Assembly (NCBI GenBank): GCA_002406115.1
Contig: DHNC01000035.1
Coordinates: 473 to 64,472 of the forward strand
From: Christensenella sp. UBA4626
Lineage (GTDB): Bacteria > Bacillota > Clostridia > Christensenellales > UBA1242
Direction: 5' to 3'
DNA: 64,000 nt
Each line of letters starts with the position of its first letter. Within the stretch, counting starts at the first letter, position 1. Positions 1 through 9,507 of this stretch are shown one piece after another. The notes below the pieces were generated by a model. That model worked only from the letters and a program-made list of their open reading frames with translations, was not told where the DNA came from and did not search any database. A program made the position numbers and the translations under genes.

Positions 1-150
1 CAAACCAGATTTATGAGCGATAGTGAAATAAATTGGTTTATTATGATTTAGACAACAAACCAGATTTATGAGCGATAGTGAAATAAATTGGTTTATTATG
101 ATTTAGACAACAAATCAGATTTATGAGCGATAGCGAAATAAATTGGTTTA
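1..150. repeat. Three tandem copies of a 55-bp hairpin repeat
   Basis: Copies begin at 1, 56 and 111, an exact 55-bp period. The first two are identical over the full unit. The third keeps only about 40 bp with two substitutions before diverging. Each unit contains an imperfect inverted repeat with arms AAACCAgATTTAT and ATAAATTGGTTT around a loop holding GAGCGATAG. The array may extend left of the window. It lies downstream of the minus-strand dnaE 3' end. Related single copies occur at 15991-16027 and, more diverged, at 39766-39807. No coding potential is seen. Confidence 0.9.
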
Positions 151-181
151 ATTTGCTAAAATACATCAAATTTATAAGTTT

Positions 182-203
182 TGGCAAAATTTTTGCCTTT
201 TTT
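182..203 (+). terminator. Possible small terminator hairpin
   Basis: The near-palindrome GGCAAAATTTTTGCC is followed directly by a run of six T. It would stop plus-strand transcription entering from the left edge. The loop is very small, so this call is weak. Confidence 0.3.
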
Positions 204-248
204 AAGAACGCTAAGAGCGGGATAGTAGGCTTAAAAATTTAAACCAAA

Positions 249-3200
249 CTATTTGCATTCAACCACACGAATGTCGTCTTTGTTTAAAATTGTTTCCAAC
301 TCAAAAAGCAAACTTTCACGAATGTTGACGCCTTGAGTTAATTTAAATGCTTGGTTGGAACCGGTATCTTTAATGCAAACTGGGTCAATCCCAACATAGC
401 CGTCCAAAATATGTTTGACCGCTTGATGCAACACGCCATCGTTCATATTGTAACGCAAACACAATTTTTTAGGTTTGACAATTTCAACAACAGTTTCCTT
501 TTCAACAGGTTTTTCTTCATCTTCATCGGTTTTGTCGGTCAAAGGCTCGATATTGTCCACCGTGATAGAAGGTCGTTTGCTATCTCTAACCGAAAATCTG
601 CCCTTGATTGAAACCAAACTGTCCTTGATGATGTCATCTTTAAATTTGTCGTAGGTTTTGTTGAACAAAATTGCATCAAAACTGCCGGTTAAATCCTCAA
701 TTGTCAAGAACGCCATTTTGCTGCCGGTTTTTGTTTGGATTGTTTTAATTTCAGTTATAACGCCGCCACAAGTTACAACATCGCCGTTTTTAAGCCCGTT
801 GTAAAGTTCTTCTTGCGGGGTAAAGTCCTCCATATCTTGCCCGGAAGACATCCCGTCGCTTTCATCGTCAACGGATTCGCTTGGAATCATGCTGGAATCA
901 AAAGTAAAGTTTTTAATAACGTCCATAAATCCGTCAAGAGGGTGACCGGAAAGATAAGTGCCGGAAATTTCACGTTCGTATTGAAGTTTGACAGTGTTGA
1001 CATATTCGCTAATATTTGGATATTCGTTTTCTTCAATCAAATTTGTATCTTCAATGATGTCACCAAACAAATCCATTTGACCGTTCATTGATTTTTTCTT
1101 GCGTTCAAGTGCTCGGTCGACCATAATTCCATAAACCGCCATCAATTGACTTCTTGGTCTGCCAAAGCAGTCAAAAGCACCAGCCTTAATGAGTGATTCA
1201 ATACAGCGTTTGTTCAAGGCTTGCGAGTTGCTACGCCAAATAAAGTCCGCCAAATCTTTATAATCACCGTTTGCTTGCCTTTCAGCGATGATTTCATCAA
1301 TCACACCGATGCCGACATTCTTCAATGCCGCAAGCCCAAATCGGATTGTTTTGCCGTTGGTGCTGAAATATGTTTCACTCAAATTTATATCTGGTGGCAA
1401 AACTTCAATTTTTTCTCGCTTTGCATAGGCGATGTAATATTTAAGTTTGTCGATGTTTGTTATGCGGTTGTTCAAAGTTGCCGTAACAAATTCCGGCAAA
1501 TAATACGTCTTTAAATATGCGGTTTGATAGGTGATAAGCGAATAAGCCGCAGCGTGAGATTTGTTAAACGCATATGACGCAAATGTTTCCATTTTGTTCC
1601 AGATACTCAAAGCAACATCTTCAGGCACACCACGTTTAACAGCACCGTCAATCGCCGCACTATATTTGCCGTGGTCGTCGGTCATCGCTTCACGCCCGTG
1701 CAAGAAAGCCTCTTTCCATTTAAGCATTTGGTCAAGTTTTTTCTTACCCATGGCTTTACGGATTGCGTCCGCTTGTCCGAGAGTAAATCCGCCCATTTCT
1801 TGACAGATTTTCATAACTTGCTCTTGGTAGACGATACAACCATAAGTTACGTTCAAAATTGGGGCAAGGATAGGGTGCTCGTATTTTGTGTCCTCAGGGT
1901 GGTGTTTGTTGTGTACATATTGAGGGATACTGTCCATTGGACCCGGACGATAAAGTGACACCGCCGCCACAATATCTTCTATACAGGTTGGTTGCAACTC
2001 CTTCATGAATTTTTGAAATCCCGGCGATTCAATTTGGAAAATACCCTCTGTGTTGCCGGTAGAAATCAATTTGAAAACGTTAGGGTCGTCGTAATTTGAT
2101 TTTTTAAAGTCAATGTCAACCCCGTGATTTTTCTTAACCAATTTTTTTGTTTCCACAATATCGGTAAGGTTTCGAAGTCCCAAAAAGTCCATTTTAAGGT
2201 GACCCAAACGCTCCATATCTGCACCTTGATATTGTGTTGTGATATCTTCTTGGTTACGTGCCAAAGGAACGTGCCTGTCAAGTATGTCAGCACCGATAAT
2301 AACGCCGCAAGCGTGCATACTGCTCTGGCGAGGGAAGTCTTCCACTTTCATCGCAATATCCACAACTTTTTTAACCTGTGGGTCAGTGTTGTACATTTCA
2401 ATCAATTCCGGCACGGCATAAACAGTGCCAAAATCTTTGTCGCCCTCTTTTGGAACATGAAAACCAAACGCTTTTGGCAAAATTGGGCTTTTGTACATAG
2501 GAATATTTTTTGTTATTTTATCGCAAAGGTTGTAAGGCACACGCAAAACACGGCCAACGTCTTTAATGGCGTTTTTTGCTTTCATTGTGCCAAAAGTTAC
2601 AATACGTGCAATATGGTCATCACCATATTTACGTCTGACGTAAGCAATAACTTCATCACGACGAGTGTCTTGGAAGTCGATATCAAAGTCGGGCGCAGTG
2701 ACACGTTCGCTATTCAAAAATCGCTCAAAGAATAGGTCAAATTTAAGTGGGTCAATGTCAGTAATGCCGATGGTGTAGGCAACAAGTGAGCCAGCACCAG
2801 AACCACGCCCAGGGCCAACAGAAATGCCCATATTGCGTGCGGCGTTGATATAATCCCACACAATCAAAAAGTATTCAATAAAGCCTTGCTTTTCAATAAC
2901 GCCCATTTCGGTGGCAATACGTTCACGAATAACATCGGTATATTCGCCATATTTTTGCTTTACGCCTTTGTCGATAAGGTTCATGATAAACTCTTTTGGA
3001 GTGTTGCCAACTTCATCGTTATAGCCGCCTTCTGGGGTGTAGTGAGGGAACAAGTATTTGCCAAACACAAAGTCCACATTGCATTTGTTTGCAATTTCAA
3101 TGGTCGTGTCCAACGCTTCCTCATCCTGAGGCAAGCCAGCCAACATTTGGTCGTAGGTTTTGAAATATAACTCGTCGGTTGGAAATTTCAACCTGTCTGG

Positions 3201-3884
3201 GTCATCAACAAACTTTTGCATTGCAACGCACATCAAAACGTCTTGCATTTCTGCATCTTCTTTAAACAAATAATGCACGTCGTTTGTTGCAACAAGTTTT
3301 ATGCCAAATTTTTTGCTATATTCACGCAATTTTGCATTCACAATCTCTTGTTCTGGCAAGCCATTGTGTTGGATTTCAAGGTAAAAGTCATCTTTAAATA
3401 GGTTTTTAAACCACAAAATCAATTGCTCGGCTTTTTCAAATTGCTCTTGCAAAATAAGTTTTGGAATGTCACCCGCAAGGCAGGCAGAAAGACAAACCAA
3501 ACCTTCGTGATATTTTTCCAAAGTCTTATAGTCGATACGAGGTTTGTAATAAAACCCATCACGGAAAGCAATAGTGTTGAGCATGCTCAAATTTTTGTAA
3601 CCTTGCTCGTCCTTTGCCAAAATGATGAGGTGAGAGTTCTTTTGTTTGCCAGTTTTGACGGTCAAATCATCCGCCACATAAAATTCGCAACCGATGATAG
3701 GTTTGATGCCAGCATCCTTGCAAGCGTCGTAAAAAGTGATGACACCATACATATTGCCGTGGTCAGTTATTGCAATCGCTGGCATACCGTATTCTTTTGC
3801 CAGTTTAACCACTTTTTTGATACGTGTTGCACCGTCAAGCAGTGAAAATTCGGTATGTAAATGCAAATGTACAAATGGTTTCAT
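249..3884 (-). CDS. dnaE: DNA polymerase III subunit alpha (DnaE)
   Basis: Replicative C-family DNA polymerase of about 1,211 aa, the usual DnaE length. An N-terminal PHP domain opens with three alternate histidines at residues 6, 8 and 10. The polymerase core has the GPGRGSGAGS segment and the catalytic acidic motif PDFDIDF near residue 400. A helix-hairpin-helix region and a C-terminal OB-fold follow. The ATG at 3884 is chosen because GGAG lies 7 nt upstream; a TTG one codon earlier would shorten that spacing. Its ATG overlaps the whiA stop by one base (TGATG), so translation is probably coupled. It is the last gene of the minus-strand run starting at 7543. Confidence 0.97.
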   Translation of the reverse strand: MKPFVHLHLHTEFSLLDGATRIKKVVKLAKEYGMPAIAITDHGNMYGVITFYDACKDAGIKPIIGCEFYVADDLTVKTGKQKNSHLIILAKDEQGYKNLSMLNTIAFRDGFYYKPRIDYKTLEKYHEGLVCLSACLAGDIPKLILQEQFEKAEQLILWFKNLFKDDFYLEIQHNGLPEQEIVNAKLREYSKKFGIKLVATNDVHYLFKEDAEMQDVLMCVAMQKFVDDPDRLKFPTDELYFKTYDQMLAGLPQDEEALDTTIEIANKCNVDFVFGKYLFPHYTPEGGYNDEVGNTPKEFIMNLIDKGVKQKYGEYTDVIRERIATEMGVIEKQGFIEYFLIVWDYINAARNMGISVGPGRGSGAGSLVAYTIGITDIDPLKFDLFFERFLNSERVTAPDFDIDFQDTRRDEVIAYVRRKYGDDHIARIVTFGTMKAKNAIKDVGRVLRVPYNLCDKITKNIPMYKSPILPKAFGFHVPKEGDKDFGTVYAVPELIEMYNTDPQVKKVVDIAMKVEDFPRQSSMHACGVIIGADILDRHVPLARNQEDITTQYQGADMERLGHLKMDFLGLRNLTDIVETKKLVKKNHGVDIDFKKSNYDDPNVFKLISTGNTEGIFQIESPGFQKFMKELQPTCIEDIVAAVSLYRPGPMDSIPQYVHNKHHPEDTKYEHPILAPILNVTYGCIVYQEQVMKICQEMGGFTLGQADAIRKAMGKKKLDQMLKWKEAFLHGREAMTDDHGKYSAAIDGAVKRGVPEDVALSIWNKMETFASYAFNKSHAAAYSLITYQTAYLKTYYLPEFVTATLNNRITNIDKLKYYIAYAKREKIEVLPPDINLSETYFSTNGKTIRFGLAALKNVGIGVIDEIIAERQANGDYKDLADFIWRSNSQALNKRCIESLIKAGAFDCFGRPRSQLMAVYGIMVDRALERKKKSMNGQMDLFGDIIEDTNLIEENEYPNISEYVNTVKLQYEREISGTYLSGHPLDGFMDVIKNFTFDSSMIPSESVDDESDGMSSGQDMEDFTPQEELYNGLKNGDVVTCGGVITEIKTIQTKTGSKMAFLTIEDLTGSFDAILFNKTYDKFKDDIIKDSLVSIKGRFSVRDSKRPSITVDNIEPLTDKTDEDEEKPVEKETVVEIVKPKKLCLRYNMNDGVLHQAVKHILDGYVGIDPVCIKDTGSNQAFKLTQGVNIRESLLFELETILNKDDIRVVECK

Positions 3885-4762
3885 CAATTTTCTCCTTTTT
3901 GTTTTTTGTATATCTCTATTATTTTATCCAAACGATATTTTATCCCGGCTCGGCTTATATTTTTGTTTAATGCCTGTTGCAATTCACTTAAAGGCACATA
4001 AGGGTTGGCGTATCTGAGCAGGGCAATCTCTCTCAAATTTTCGTCAAGCAAGTCCAAATTGTCTGTGTCAATAAAATAATTTATTGCTTTCATTTGAGCG
4101 GCGCTGGCGGAAAGCGTTTTGTCCAAATTGGATTCAAAGCAGTTGTTCTGCCTGTTCGCACTGTTGCGGATTTCACGTATCGCCAAACTGTTTTGCACAT
4201 CAAGGGCAGTGTAACTTGCACCAAGACGCACCAAAAAGTCACAAATAACATCGCTATGTTTGTTGTAAAAAACAATTCCATTTTGCCTTTGTTTGGATTT
4301 AAAATCAAAATTAAATTCTTTAAGCAAGTTTTGAAGCACGGATTGTCTTTCTTGCTTTATAAAAAATTCCAAATGATAACCTTTTGAGTTTTGAGAGCTG
4401 TCCAACTCGCAATAAAAATTGCCGCAAATCAAAAAAATGGTTTTCAGCAAGGTGAGTTTGTCACATTCACTTTCAAAAAGGGCATAATTTGGAAATTCGT
4501 CAATATTGCAATCGACCAAAATGGTTTTTATGTCGCCTGTTATAAGCAAAAAATCTTTCCAACTGTTCACAATTGCAGTTGGATAAAAATTGTTGACGAT
4601 TTTTGTAACTTTTTCGCATATCTGATTGTCCGCATTGAGCAACAATCGGTTGTTTTCCGTATCCACAAAGCCACAAAAATCAATCACGGCGCAAAGAAAA
4701 GCATGGCTGCAACAACTGTTTGACGGGATAGTATTAAGTATTTGTTGTTTGCAACCATTCAT
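3884..4762 (-). CDS. whiA: WhiA-family DNA-binding protein
   Basis: 292 aa, a normal length for WhiA. The N-terminal half is the inactive LAGLIDADG-like fold with the early SCCSHAFL segment. The family's linker REIRNSANR precedes the C-terminal helix-turn-helix (about residues 215-288), which ends in the LSELQQALN...SRAGIKYRL pattern. WhiA proteins act in cell division, chromosome segregation or sporulation in Gram-positive bacteria. Start ATG has AAGGAG 8 nt upstream. It follows the PHP gene by 3 nt and overlaps dnaE by 1 nt. In relatives this locus also carries rapZ and yvcK between murB and whiA; they are absent here. Confidence 0.95.
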   Translation of the reverse strand: MNGCKQQILNTIPSNSCCSHAFLCAVIDFCGFVDTENNRLLLNADNQICEKVTKIVNNFYPTAIVNSWKDFLLITGDIKTILVDCNIDEFPNYALFESECDKLTLLKTIFLICGNFYCELDSSQNSKGYHLEFFIKQERQSVLQNLLKEFNFDFKSKQRQNGIVFYNKHSDVICDFLVRLGASYTALDVQNSLAIREIRNSANRQNNCFESNLDKTLSASAAQMKAINYFIDTDNLDLLDENLREIALLRYANPYVPLSELQQALNKNISRAGIKYRLDKIIEIYKKQKGEN

Positions 4763-4765
4763 ATG

Positions 4766-5542
4766 CTAACTCCTTTTCTTACGTTTTTCTTTTTTAAATT
4801 TTGGCAAATCGTTGTAATTTACTATGCAACTATCTGGCAATCTAAGCCTTAAAGCAGCAGCCAAGCCCAAATGACATTCACCAACACGTTTGTAATGGTG
4901 AGCGTCGCTGTCGATAACAAATTTACAACCAAGTTCGTAACAAGTCATAATTTCCTTGTCTGACATCCCCAAACGTTTGCCGTTAAGTTCGATTAGGGTG
5001 TTGGTTTCTTTTGCAACTCTTGCAACTTTTTCAACATCAACTTTGCAAGCATGGTTGAGGTGGGTGATGATGTCAATATCATATTTCCTCATAGCGTTTA
5101 TGTAAGCGTTTGTGTTCTTTTCACGCTGGCGTTTGCTTGTGTGATGAAAAAGTTCACACATAATGTTTTTAAAAATAAATTTCCATTGTTCACGGGCGCT
5201 TGTCGATTGCACATATCTATGAAATCCGCACAAAACAATATCCAGATTGTCGTAATCTGAATCAACAATGTCTATATTCCCTTGGCTGTCCAACAAATTT
5301 GCCTCCACGCCAAGCAAAACATCAATAGGGTAACGCTCTTTTGCATCCTCAATATCTGCTTTAACTTGTGGTATATCTTTGCGTCTGACGCCAAAAACTT
5401 TTTGATTAAAACCATGGTCGGTTATGGCAATTTGCCTAAGACCTTTTTCATAAGCGGCACGAACATTTTCTTCAACAGTTGATTTTCCATGACCGTGACG
5501 TGAATATTTTGTATGAGTATGGTAATCTCCCAATAAAGCCAT
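4766..5542 (-). CDS. PHP-domain phosphoesterase
   Basis: 258 aa. The polymerase-and-histidinol-phosphatase metal-binding motifs appear in order: DYHTHT near the N terminus, ITDHG, GVEANL, CGFH, THLNH and DSDAH near the C terminus. These are the metal-dependent hydrolase residues of stand-alone PHP proteins (YcdX/histidinol-phosphatase-like). The substrate is unknown. The ATG at 5542 is preferred because GGAG precedes it by 7 nt; an upstream extension to 5593 has no such site. It sits between murB and whiA, where Clostridia commonly carry such a PHP gene. The C-terminal tail is strongly basic. Confidence 0.85.
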   Translation of the reverse strand: MALLGDYHTHTKYSRHGHGKSTVEENVRAAYEKGLRQIAITDHGFNQKVFGVRRKDIPQVKADIEDAKERYPIDVLLGVEANLLDSQGNIDIVDSDYDNLDIVLCGFHRYVQSTSAREQWKFIFKNIMCELFHHTSKRQREKNTNAYINAMRKYDIDIITHLNHACKVDVEKVARVAKETNTLIELNGKRLGMSDKEIMTCYELGCKFVIDSDAHHYKRVGECHLGLAAALRLRLPDSCIVNYNDLPKFKKEKRKKRS

Positions 5543-5656
5543 ATAAATTCTCCTGCATTTTATTATAGCACCAGCAATAAAAAAAAACAACATTTTTGTT
5601 AAATTACACCAAACTATATTTTGTTAAAATTTGGTGGCAAAAACAAAAAGGTTGCT

Positions 5657-6565
5657 TTAAAAATCTACAATTTCAATTTCTGGGGTAAGGGTGGCGGAAT
5701 ATCTAGCGTAAATTTCGTTTTGAATTAGATTGATTAAAAGTTTTACGTCACGGGATGAGGCATTGCCCAAATTTACGATAAATCCCGAATGTTTTTTTGA
5801 AATCTCAGCCTCGCCAACACGCAGACCTTTAAGCCCCGCCTCGTCAATCAGTTTTGCTGGTATTACGCTAGTTCTAAGGAAAATGCTGCCAGCAGAGGGT
5901 AGGTCAGTGGGCTGAGTTGAGGTCTTTTTTGTGATTGCACTCTTTATTGCCTCGTCAATCACTGAGAGGGATGATTTTTTCAAGTTAAACTTGACCTTTG
6001 TGATTATAAATTCATCTTCAACGTCGGCTTTGTTTTTAAATTGTTTGGTTTTAAAAACACTTGTTCTATATCCAAAATCACATTGATTACTTTTAAAGCA
6101 TTTTGTGCGTCTAACATTGCTTTTAAAAAAGCCTTTAACCGATTTTATCAGCCCGGCAATTTCACATCCCCAAGCCCCTAAATTGTTTATAACCGCCCCA
6201 CCGACAGAGGAGGGGATTAGGGCAAAATTTTCCAATCCGGACAAATTTTTTTGCTTTGCTTTTGCGATGAGTTCAGATATTGTCAGCCCAGAATCTGCGA
6301 TGATAGAATGGTGACGGATTTTGACCTTTGCGGTTTTGTTTACAATTATTGTGCCATTAAAGCCTGCGTCGTCAAAAAGCAAATTCGCCCCGCAACCGAT
6401 AACTTTAAATTTTACATTGTTTTTTAAGCACCATACAACCGATTTTTTAAGCCCTTTTGTTGTTTTGGCAACAAACAAATATTTTGCATCGCCACCAATT
6501 TTAAATGTGCAAAAATCCTTTAAAGATTTATTTATAAAAAAGTCAAAATGTCGGTTTGTTTTCAT
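5657..6565 (-). CDS. murB: UDP-N-acetylenolpyruvoylglucosamine reductase (MurB)
   Basis: 302 aa FAD enzyme that reduces UDP-GlcNAc-enolpyruvate to UDP-MurNAc in peptidoglycan synthesis. The FAD domain holds the GCGANLLF and PSSVGGAV segments. The GAWGCEI and FGYRTS motifs are typical. PSAGSIF carries the catalytic serine, and the final LTPEIEIV carries the conserved glutamate. It starts 3 nt after the solute-binding-like gene, with no clear Shine-Dalgarno sequence, suggesting coupled translation. The next gene, the PHP protein, starts about 115 nt further on. Confidence 0.96.
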   Translation of the reverse strand: MKTNRHFDFFINKSLKDFCTFKIGGDAKYLFVAKTTKGLKKSVVWCLKNNVKFKVIGCGANLLFDDAGFNGTIIVNKTAKVKIRHHSIIADSGLTISELIAKAKQKNLSGLENFALIPSSVGGAVINNLGAWGCEIAGLIKSVKGFFKSNVRRTKCFKSNQCDFGYRTSVFKTKQFKNKADVEDEFIITKVKFNLKKSSLSVIDEAIKSAITKKTSTQPTDLPSAGSIFLRTSVIPAKLIDEAGLKGLRVGEAEISKKHSGFIVNLGNASSRDVKLLINLIQNEIYARYSATLTPEIEIVDF

Positions 6566-6568
6566 AGT

Positions 6569-7543
6569 TTAAGCGTCAAAAACGTTGGCAATTTTACATT
6601 CAAAAATTGCGTTTTCCATATCACTATATATGCCAGAGGTGTACAATTTGGTGTCTAGGCTTGAAAATAGACCATAATCAGTCAATTTGCACTGATATGT
6701 CGGCGACAAAACCTTGCTGCAAAATTGTTCAATAATTTTATCCGTCTTAAATCTGGCGATATATTGCAACAAATCTGTGTAGTTGTTTAAAGGCGTGATG
6801 TGGGCGTTTGTTCTGCCGATTTTGTTCAAGTTGTCCACTCTAAAAACATCCCTTGCCGTGCCAAGAAGTGCGTGGTCGTGATGATAAACAAAGTTTTTGT
6901 AGGTTTCAAATTGGCTTCCAGTGGATTTTAAAGGCAAATTTGCGTCTTTGATTGCATTTTGAGGCTTTATGTATTCGGACGAGCCATATTCAATGCAATT
7001 TTCAACCTCGCCGTGAGAAAACATAGCATATCCGCTCACAATGTACGGCAAAGCGTAAATTTTGCCATTGTAACTGCCGGATTTTGCCAAAGCGGGGCGG
7101 ACGTCGTAGGAGGAACTGAATGTCAGCAATTTGTCCAAAACCTGCCTGCCAACGCCAAAACCAAAAGAGATTATATCTGGGCACATTTCTTGCAACTGGT
7201 CAGCCAACTTTTCGGGCGCTATGGTTTGGATGTTAAAAAGTATGCCAGGGTTTTGCTTTTCCATTTCTCGGGCGATGTTTTTTAAGTAAATAACTCTTGA
7301 TTTGCTGCCACCCTCAAAGGTTTCCACATTCCAAATTGTGTAAACTTTTGTTTCAACAGTCGGTTGATTGTAAATCTCAAATTGTCTTGCTTTGTTTATG
7401 CCCAAAAATATAACATAAGCACTGATTGAAACTATCAAAAAGATGTTAAAAATCTTTAAAAAAATCTTTTTAAAAACGGGCTTTCTTTTCAAGTTTTGTG
7501 CTGCTTGCAAGCCGTTATCCACAGGCAAATTTGTGTGTTTCAT
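6569..7543 (-). CDS. Membrane-anchored solute-binding-like protein
   Basis: 324 aa. A basic N-terminal stretch is followed by one hydrophobic segment (about residues 27-48), then an extracytoplasmic domain. The segment VYTIWNVETFEGG...REMEKQNPGI resembles the opening of family 1 extracellular solute-binding proteins of ABC importers. There is no lipobox, so it seems held by an uncleaved anchor rather than as a lipoprotein. No permease or ATPase gene is adjacent, so a transport role is uncertain. It could be a sensor or envelope protein using the same fold. It heads the run leading into murB. No convincing Shine-Dalgarno sequence precedes the ATG. Confidence 0.6.
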   Translation of the reverse strand: MKHTNLPVDNGLQAAQNLKRKPVFKKIFLKIFNIFLIVSISAYVIFLGINKARQFEIYNQPTVETKVYTIWNVETFEGGSKSRVIYLKNIAREMEKQNPGILFNIQTIAPEKLADQLQEMCPDIISFGFGVGRQVLDKLLTFSSSYDVRPALAKSGSYNGKIYALPYIVSGYAMFSHGEVENCIEYGSSEYIKPQNAIKDANLPLKSTGSQFETYKNFVYHHDHALLGTARDVFRVDNLNKIGRTNAHITPLNNYTDLLQYIARFKTDKIIEQFCSKVLSPTYQCKLTDYGLFSSLDTKLYTSGIYSDMENAIFECKIANVFDA

Positions 7544-7618
7544 AAAACAATCTATGAAATATCTATTTAAATTATTTTTAAATTGGACAATATTTACTTA
7601 TATTTTCCTCACAATTTA

Positions 7619-7633
7619 TGTTATAATTAAAGT
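7619..7633 (+). promoter_or_regulatory. Extended -10 promoter of uvrC, leaderless layout
   Basis: TG-T-TATAAT (TATAAT at 7622-7627) ends 6 nt before the uvrC ATG, so transcription would start at or next to the A of ATG. No Shine-Dalgarno sequence is present. Confidence 0.65.
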
Positions 7634-9442
7634 ATGGATATTGTCTTGGACAAAGTTAAACGCCTGCCAAATGATGCGGGTGTGTATATAATGAAAGACG
7701 CTGACGAAAACGTTATCTATGTTGGCAAAGCCAAAAACTTAAAAAAGCGTGTCAGCCAGTATTTTTTACGCAAGCAAGAGCATATCAAAGTTAGAAATAT
7801 GGTTTCAAAAGTGCGGGATTTTGACTTTTATGTCGTCAATGACGAGATGGAAGCACTGGCTCTTGAAAATAACCTCATAAAAAAATACAAGCCTTATTAT
7901 AATATTTTGCTTAAAGATAGCAAAACCTACGCTTACATCAAGGTTAATTTAAAAGAGGACTACCCAAGGTTTAGCGTAAGCCGCAAACTCAACAAAAATG
8001 ACAAATATTTTGGTCCATACTTAGCGGGCGTTACGGCAAGGGACGTGCTGGAAATTATGGATTATGCTTTTCCGCTTCGCAAATGCAAATTGCCTTTAAC
8101 CGAGCACGGCAAACCAATCAAACCTTGCTTGTTTTACGAAATGCACATGTGTGCAGCCCCTTGTGCCAAATTGATTTCAAAGGCGGATTATCGCAAAATT
8201 GTGGATGAGGCAATCAACTTTTTGAAAGGGGACACCAAGCAGGTTGAAAAAGTCTTGACCGAAAAAATGTGCCTTGCCAGTGAAAATCAGAATTATGAGG
8301 TGGCATTGCAAATACGTGACCGCTTGAAGATGCTTGAAAAAATGAAGGCAAAAGTTATCACCAGCCTTGGCAGTCTTGTGGATTATGACGTGTTTAAATT
8401 GGTTACGTCGGGCGACTTTTCTGCCATGTGCGTGCTTGCAATCCGTGGCGGCAAGTTGCAAGGCATACAAACCTTTGACATCCTTTCATTTTTGGAGGAA
8501 ACTGAGGCGTACACACAGTTTATTATGCAGTATTATTCCACTCATCCAATCAATGCGGATGAAATCATTATGCCGGACATTGACACAAGAGAAATTGAAA
8601 TTTTCTTGGCAGACAAAGCGGGCAAAAAGATAACCATAACCAAGCCAAAAATTGACAGTGTGAAATATAAATTGCTGGATATTGCAACAAAAAATGCCCA
8701 AATTCATATGGAAAAGAACTTGGAACGCAACGTAAAACACAACAACGCAAGCATCGGTGCGGTAAATCAACTGCAAAAGGATTTGAATTTATCTCGTGCC
8801 CCAAAACGCATTGAATGTTATGATATTTCACACACCTATGGCACATACACAGTTGCAAGCATGGTGGTTGTTATAAATGGCGAAAAAGCCCCACAAATGT
8901 ACCGCAAATTTAAGATTGAAACAGTCGATTTTATTGATGACTTTGCTTCCATGAAAGAGGTTTTAACTCGCCGAATGCAAAATCTTTCCAGCGATGACAT
9001 CAGTTTTAGTTCCATGCCGGATTTGATTGTTATTGATGGTGGCAAAGGGCAGTTGAGTTCCGCCTATGAGGTGCTTACAAATTTTAATTATCCTAACGAA
9101 CTTGTAAGCCTTGCCAAGCGTGAGGAGGAAGTGTTCAAGCCGAATATTTCCCGTCCATTCATCCTTCAAAAGGGCAGTTATTCGCTCAGATTGCTGCAAC
9201 TTGCCCGTGATGAGGCTCACCGCTTTGCAATCACTTTCAACCGACAATTGCGTGGCAAAGGTGCATTCCGTGGCGGGTTGGAAAGTATTTCAGGCGTCGG
9301 CCCCGCAACAAGACGGGCTTTATTACGCCAATTTAAAACAATCGAAAACATAAAAAATGCCAGTTTAGAGCAATTGGAACAGACCCTAGGGGTCACAAAA
9401 CCGACCGCCAAAACTATTTACAATCATTTTAACAAAACATAA
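7634..9442 (+). CDS. uvrC: Excinuclease ABC subunit C (UvrC)
   Basis: 602 aa dual nuclease of nucleotide excision repair, acting with UvrA and UvrB. The GIY-YIG domain is at residues 1-95 (GVYIMK, YVGKAKNLKKRV). A UVR motif for UvrB binding lies around 200-235 (QNYEVALQIRDRL). The RNase H-like second nuclease has the CYDISHTYG and VIDGGKGQL motifs. Tandem helix-hairpin-helix motifs end the protein. The gene is alone on the plus strand, divergent from the 7543 gene, and ends in a hairpin terminator. The promoter position suggests a leaderless mRNA. Confidence 0.97.
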   Translation: MDIVLDKVKRLPNDAGVYIMKDADENVIYVGKAKNLKKRVSQYFLRKQEHIKVRNMVSKVRDFDFYVVNDEMEALALENNLIKKYKPYYNILLKDSKTYAYIKVNLKEDYPRFSVSRKLNKNDKYFGPYLAGVTARDVLEIMDYAFPLRKCKLPLTEHGKPIKPCLFYEMHMCAAPCAKLISKADYRKIVDEAINFLKGDTKQVEKVLTEKMCLASENQNYEVALQIRDRLKMLEKMKAKVITSLGSLVDYDVFKLVTSGDFSAMCVLAIRGGKLQGIQTFDILSFLEETEAYTQFIMQYYSTHPINADEIIMPDIDTREIEIFLADKAGKKITITKPKIDSVKYKLLDIATKNAQIHMEKNLERNVKHNNASIGAVNQLQKDLNLSRAPKRIECYDISHTYGTYTVASMVVVINGEKAPQMYRKFKIETVDFIDDFASMKEVLTRRMQNLSSDDISFSSMPDLIVIDGGKGQLSSAYEVLTNFNYPNELVSLAKREEEVFKPNISRPFILQKGSYSLRLLQLARDEAHRFAITFNRQLRGKGAFRGGLESISGVGPATRRALLRQFKTIENIKNASLEQLEQTLGVTKPTAKTIYNHFNKT

Positions 9443-9473
9443 AAAAGATCCACCATTTGGCAGATCTTTTTTT
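9441..9473. terminator. Terminator of uvrC, possibly bidirectional
   Basis: AAAAAAGATC and GATCTTTTTT form the stem around a 12-nt loop, with a T run on the plus strand and an A run on the other side. It lies between convergent uvrC and the 9508-9978 gene. Confidence 0.85.
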
Positions 9474-9507
9474 AATGTAAATATTTAAACTTTTTTGGAC
9501 AAATTGA

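Noticed and set aside
735..3845. Several open frames of 60-200 codons on the plus strand inside dnaE
   Set aside because: They are antisense shadows of dnaE with no ribosome sites or recognisable domains.
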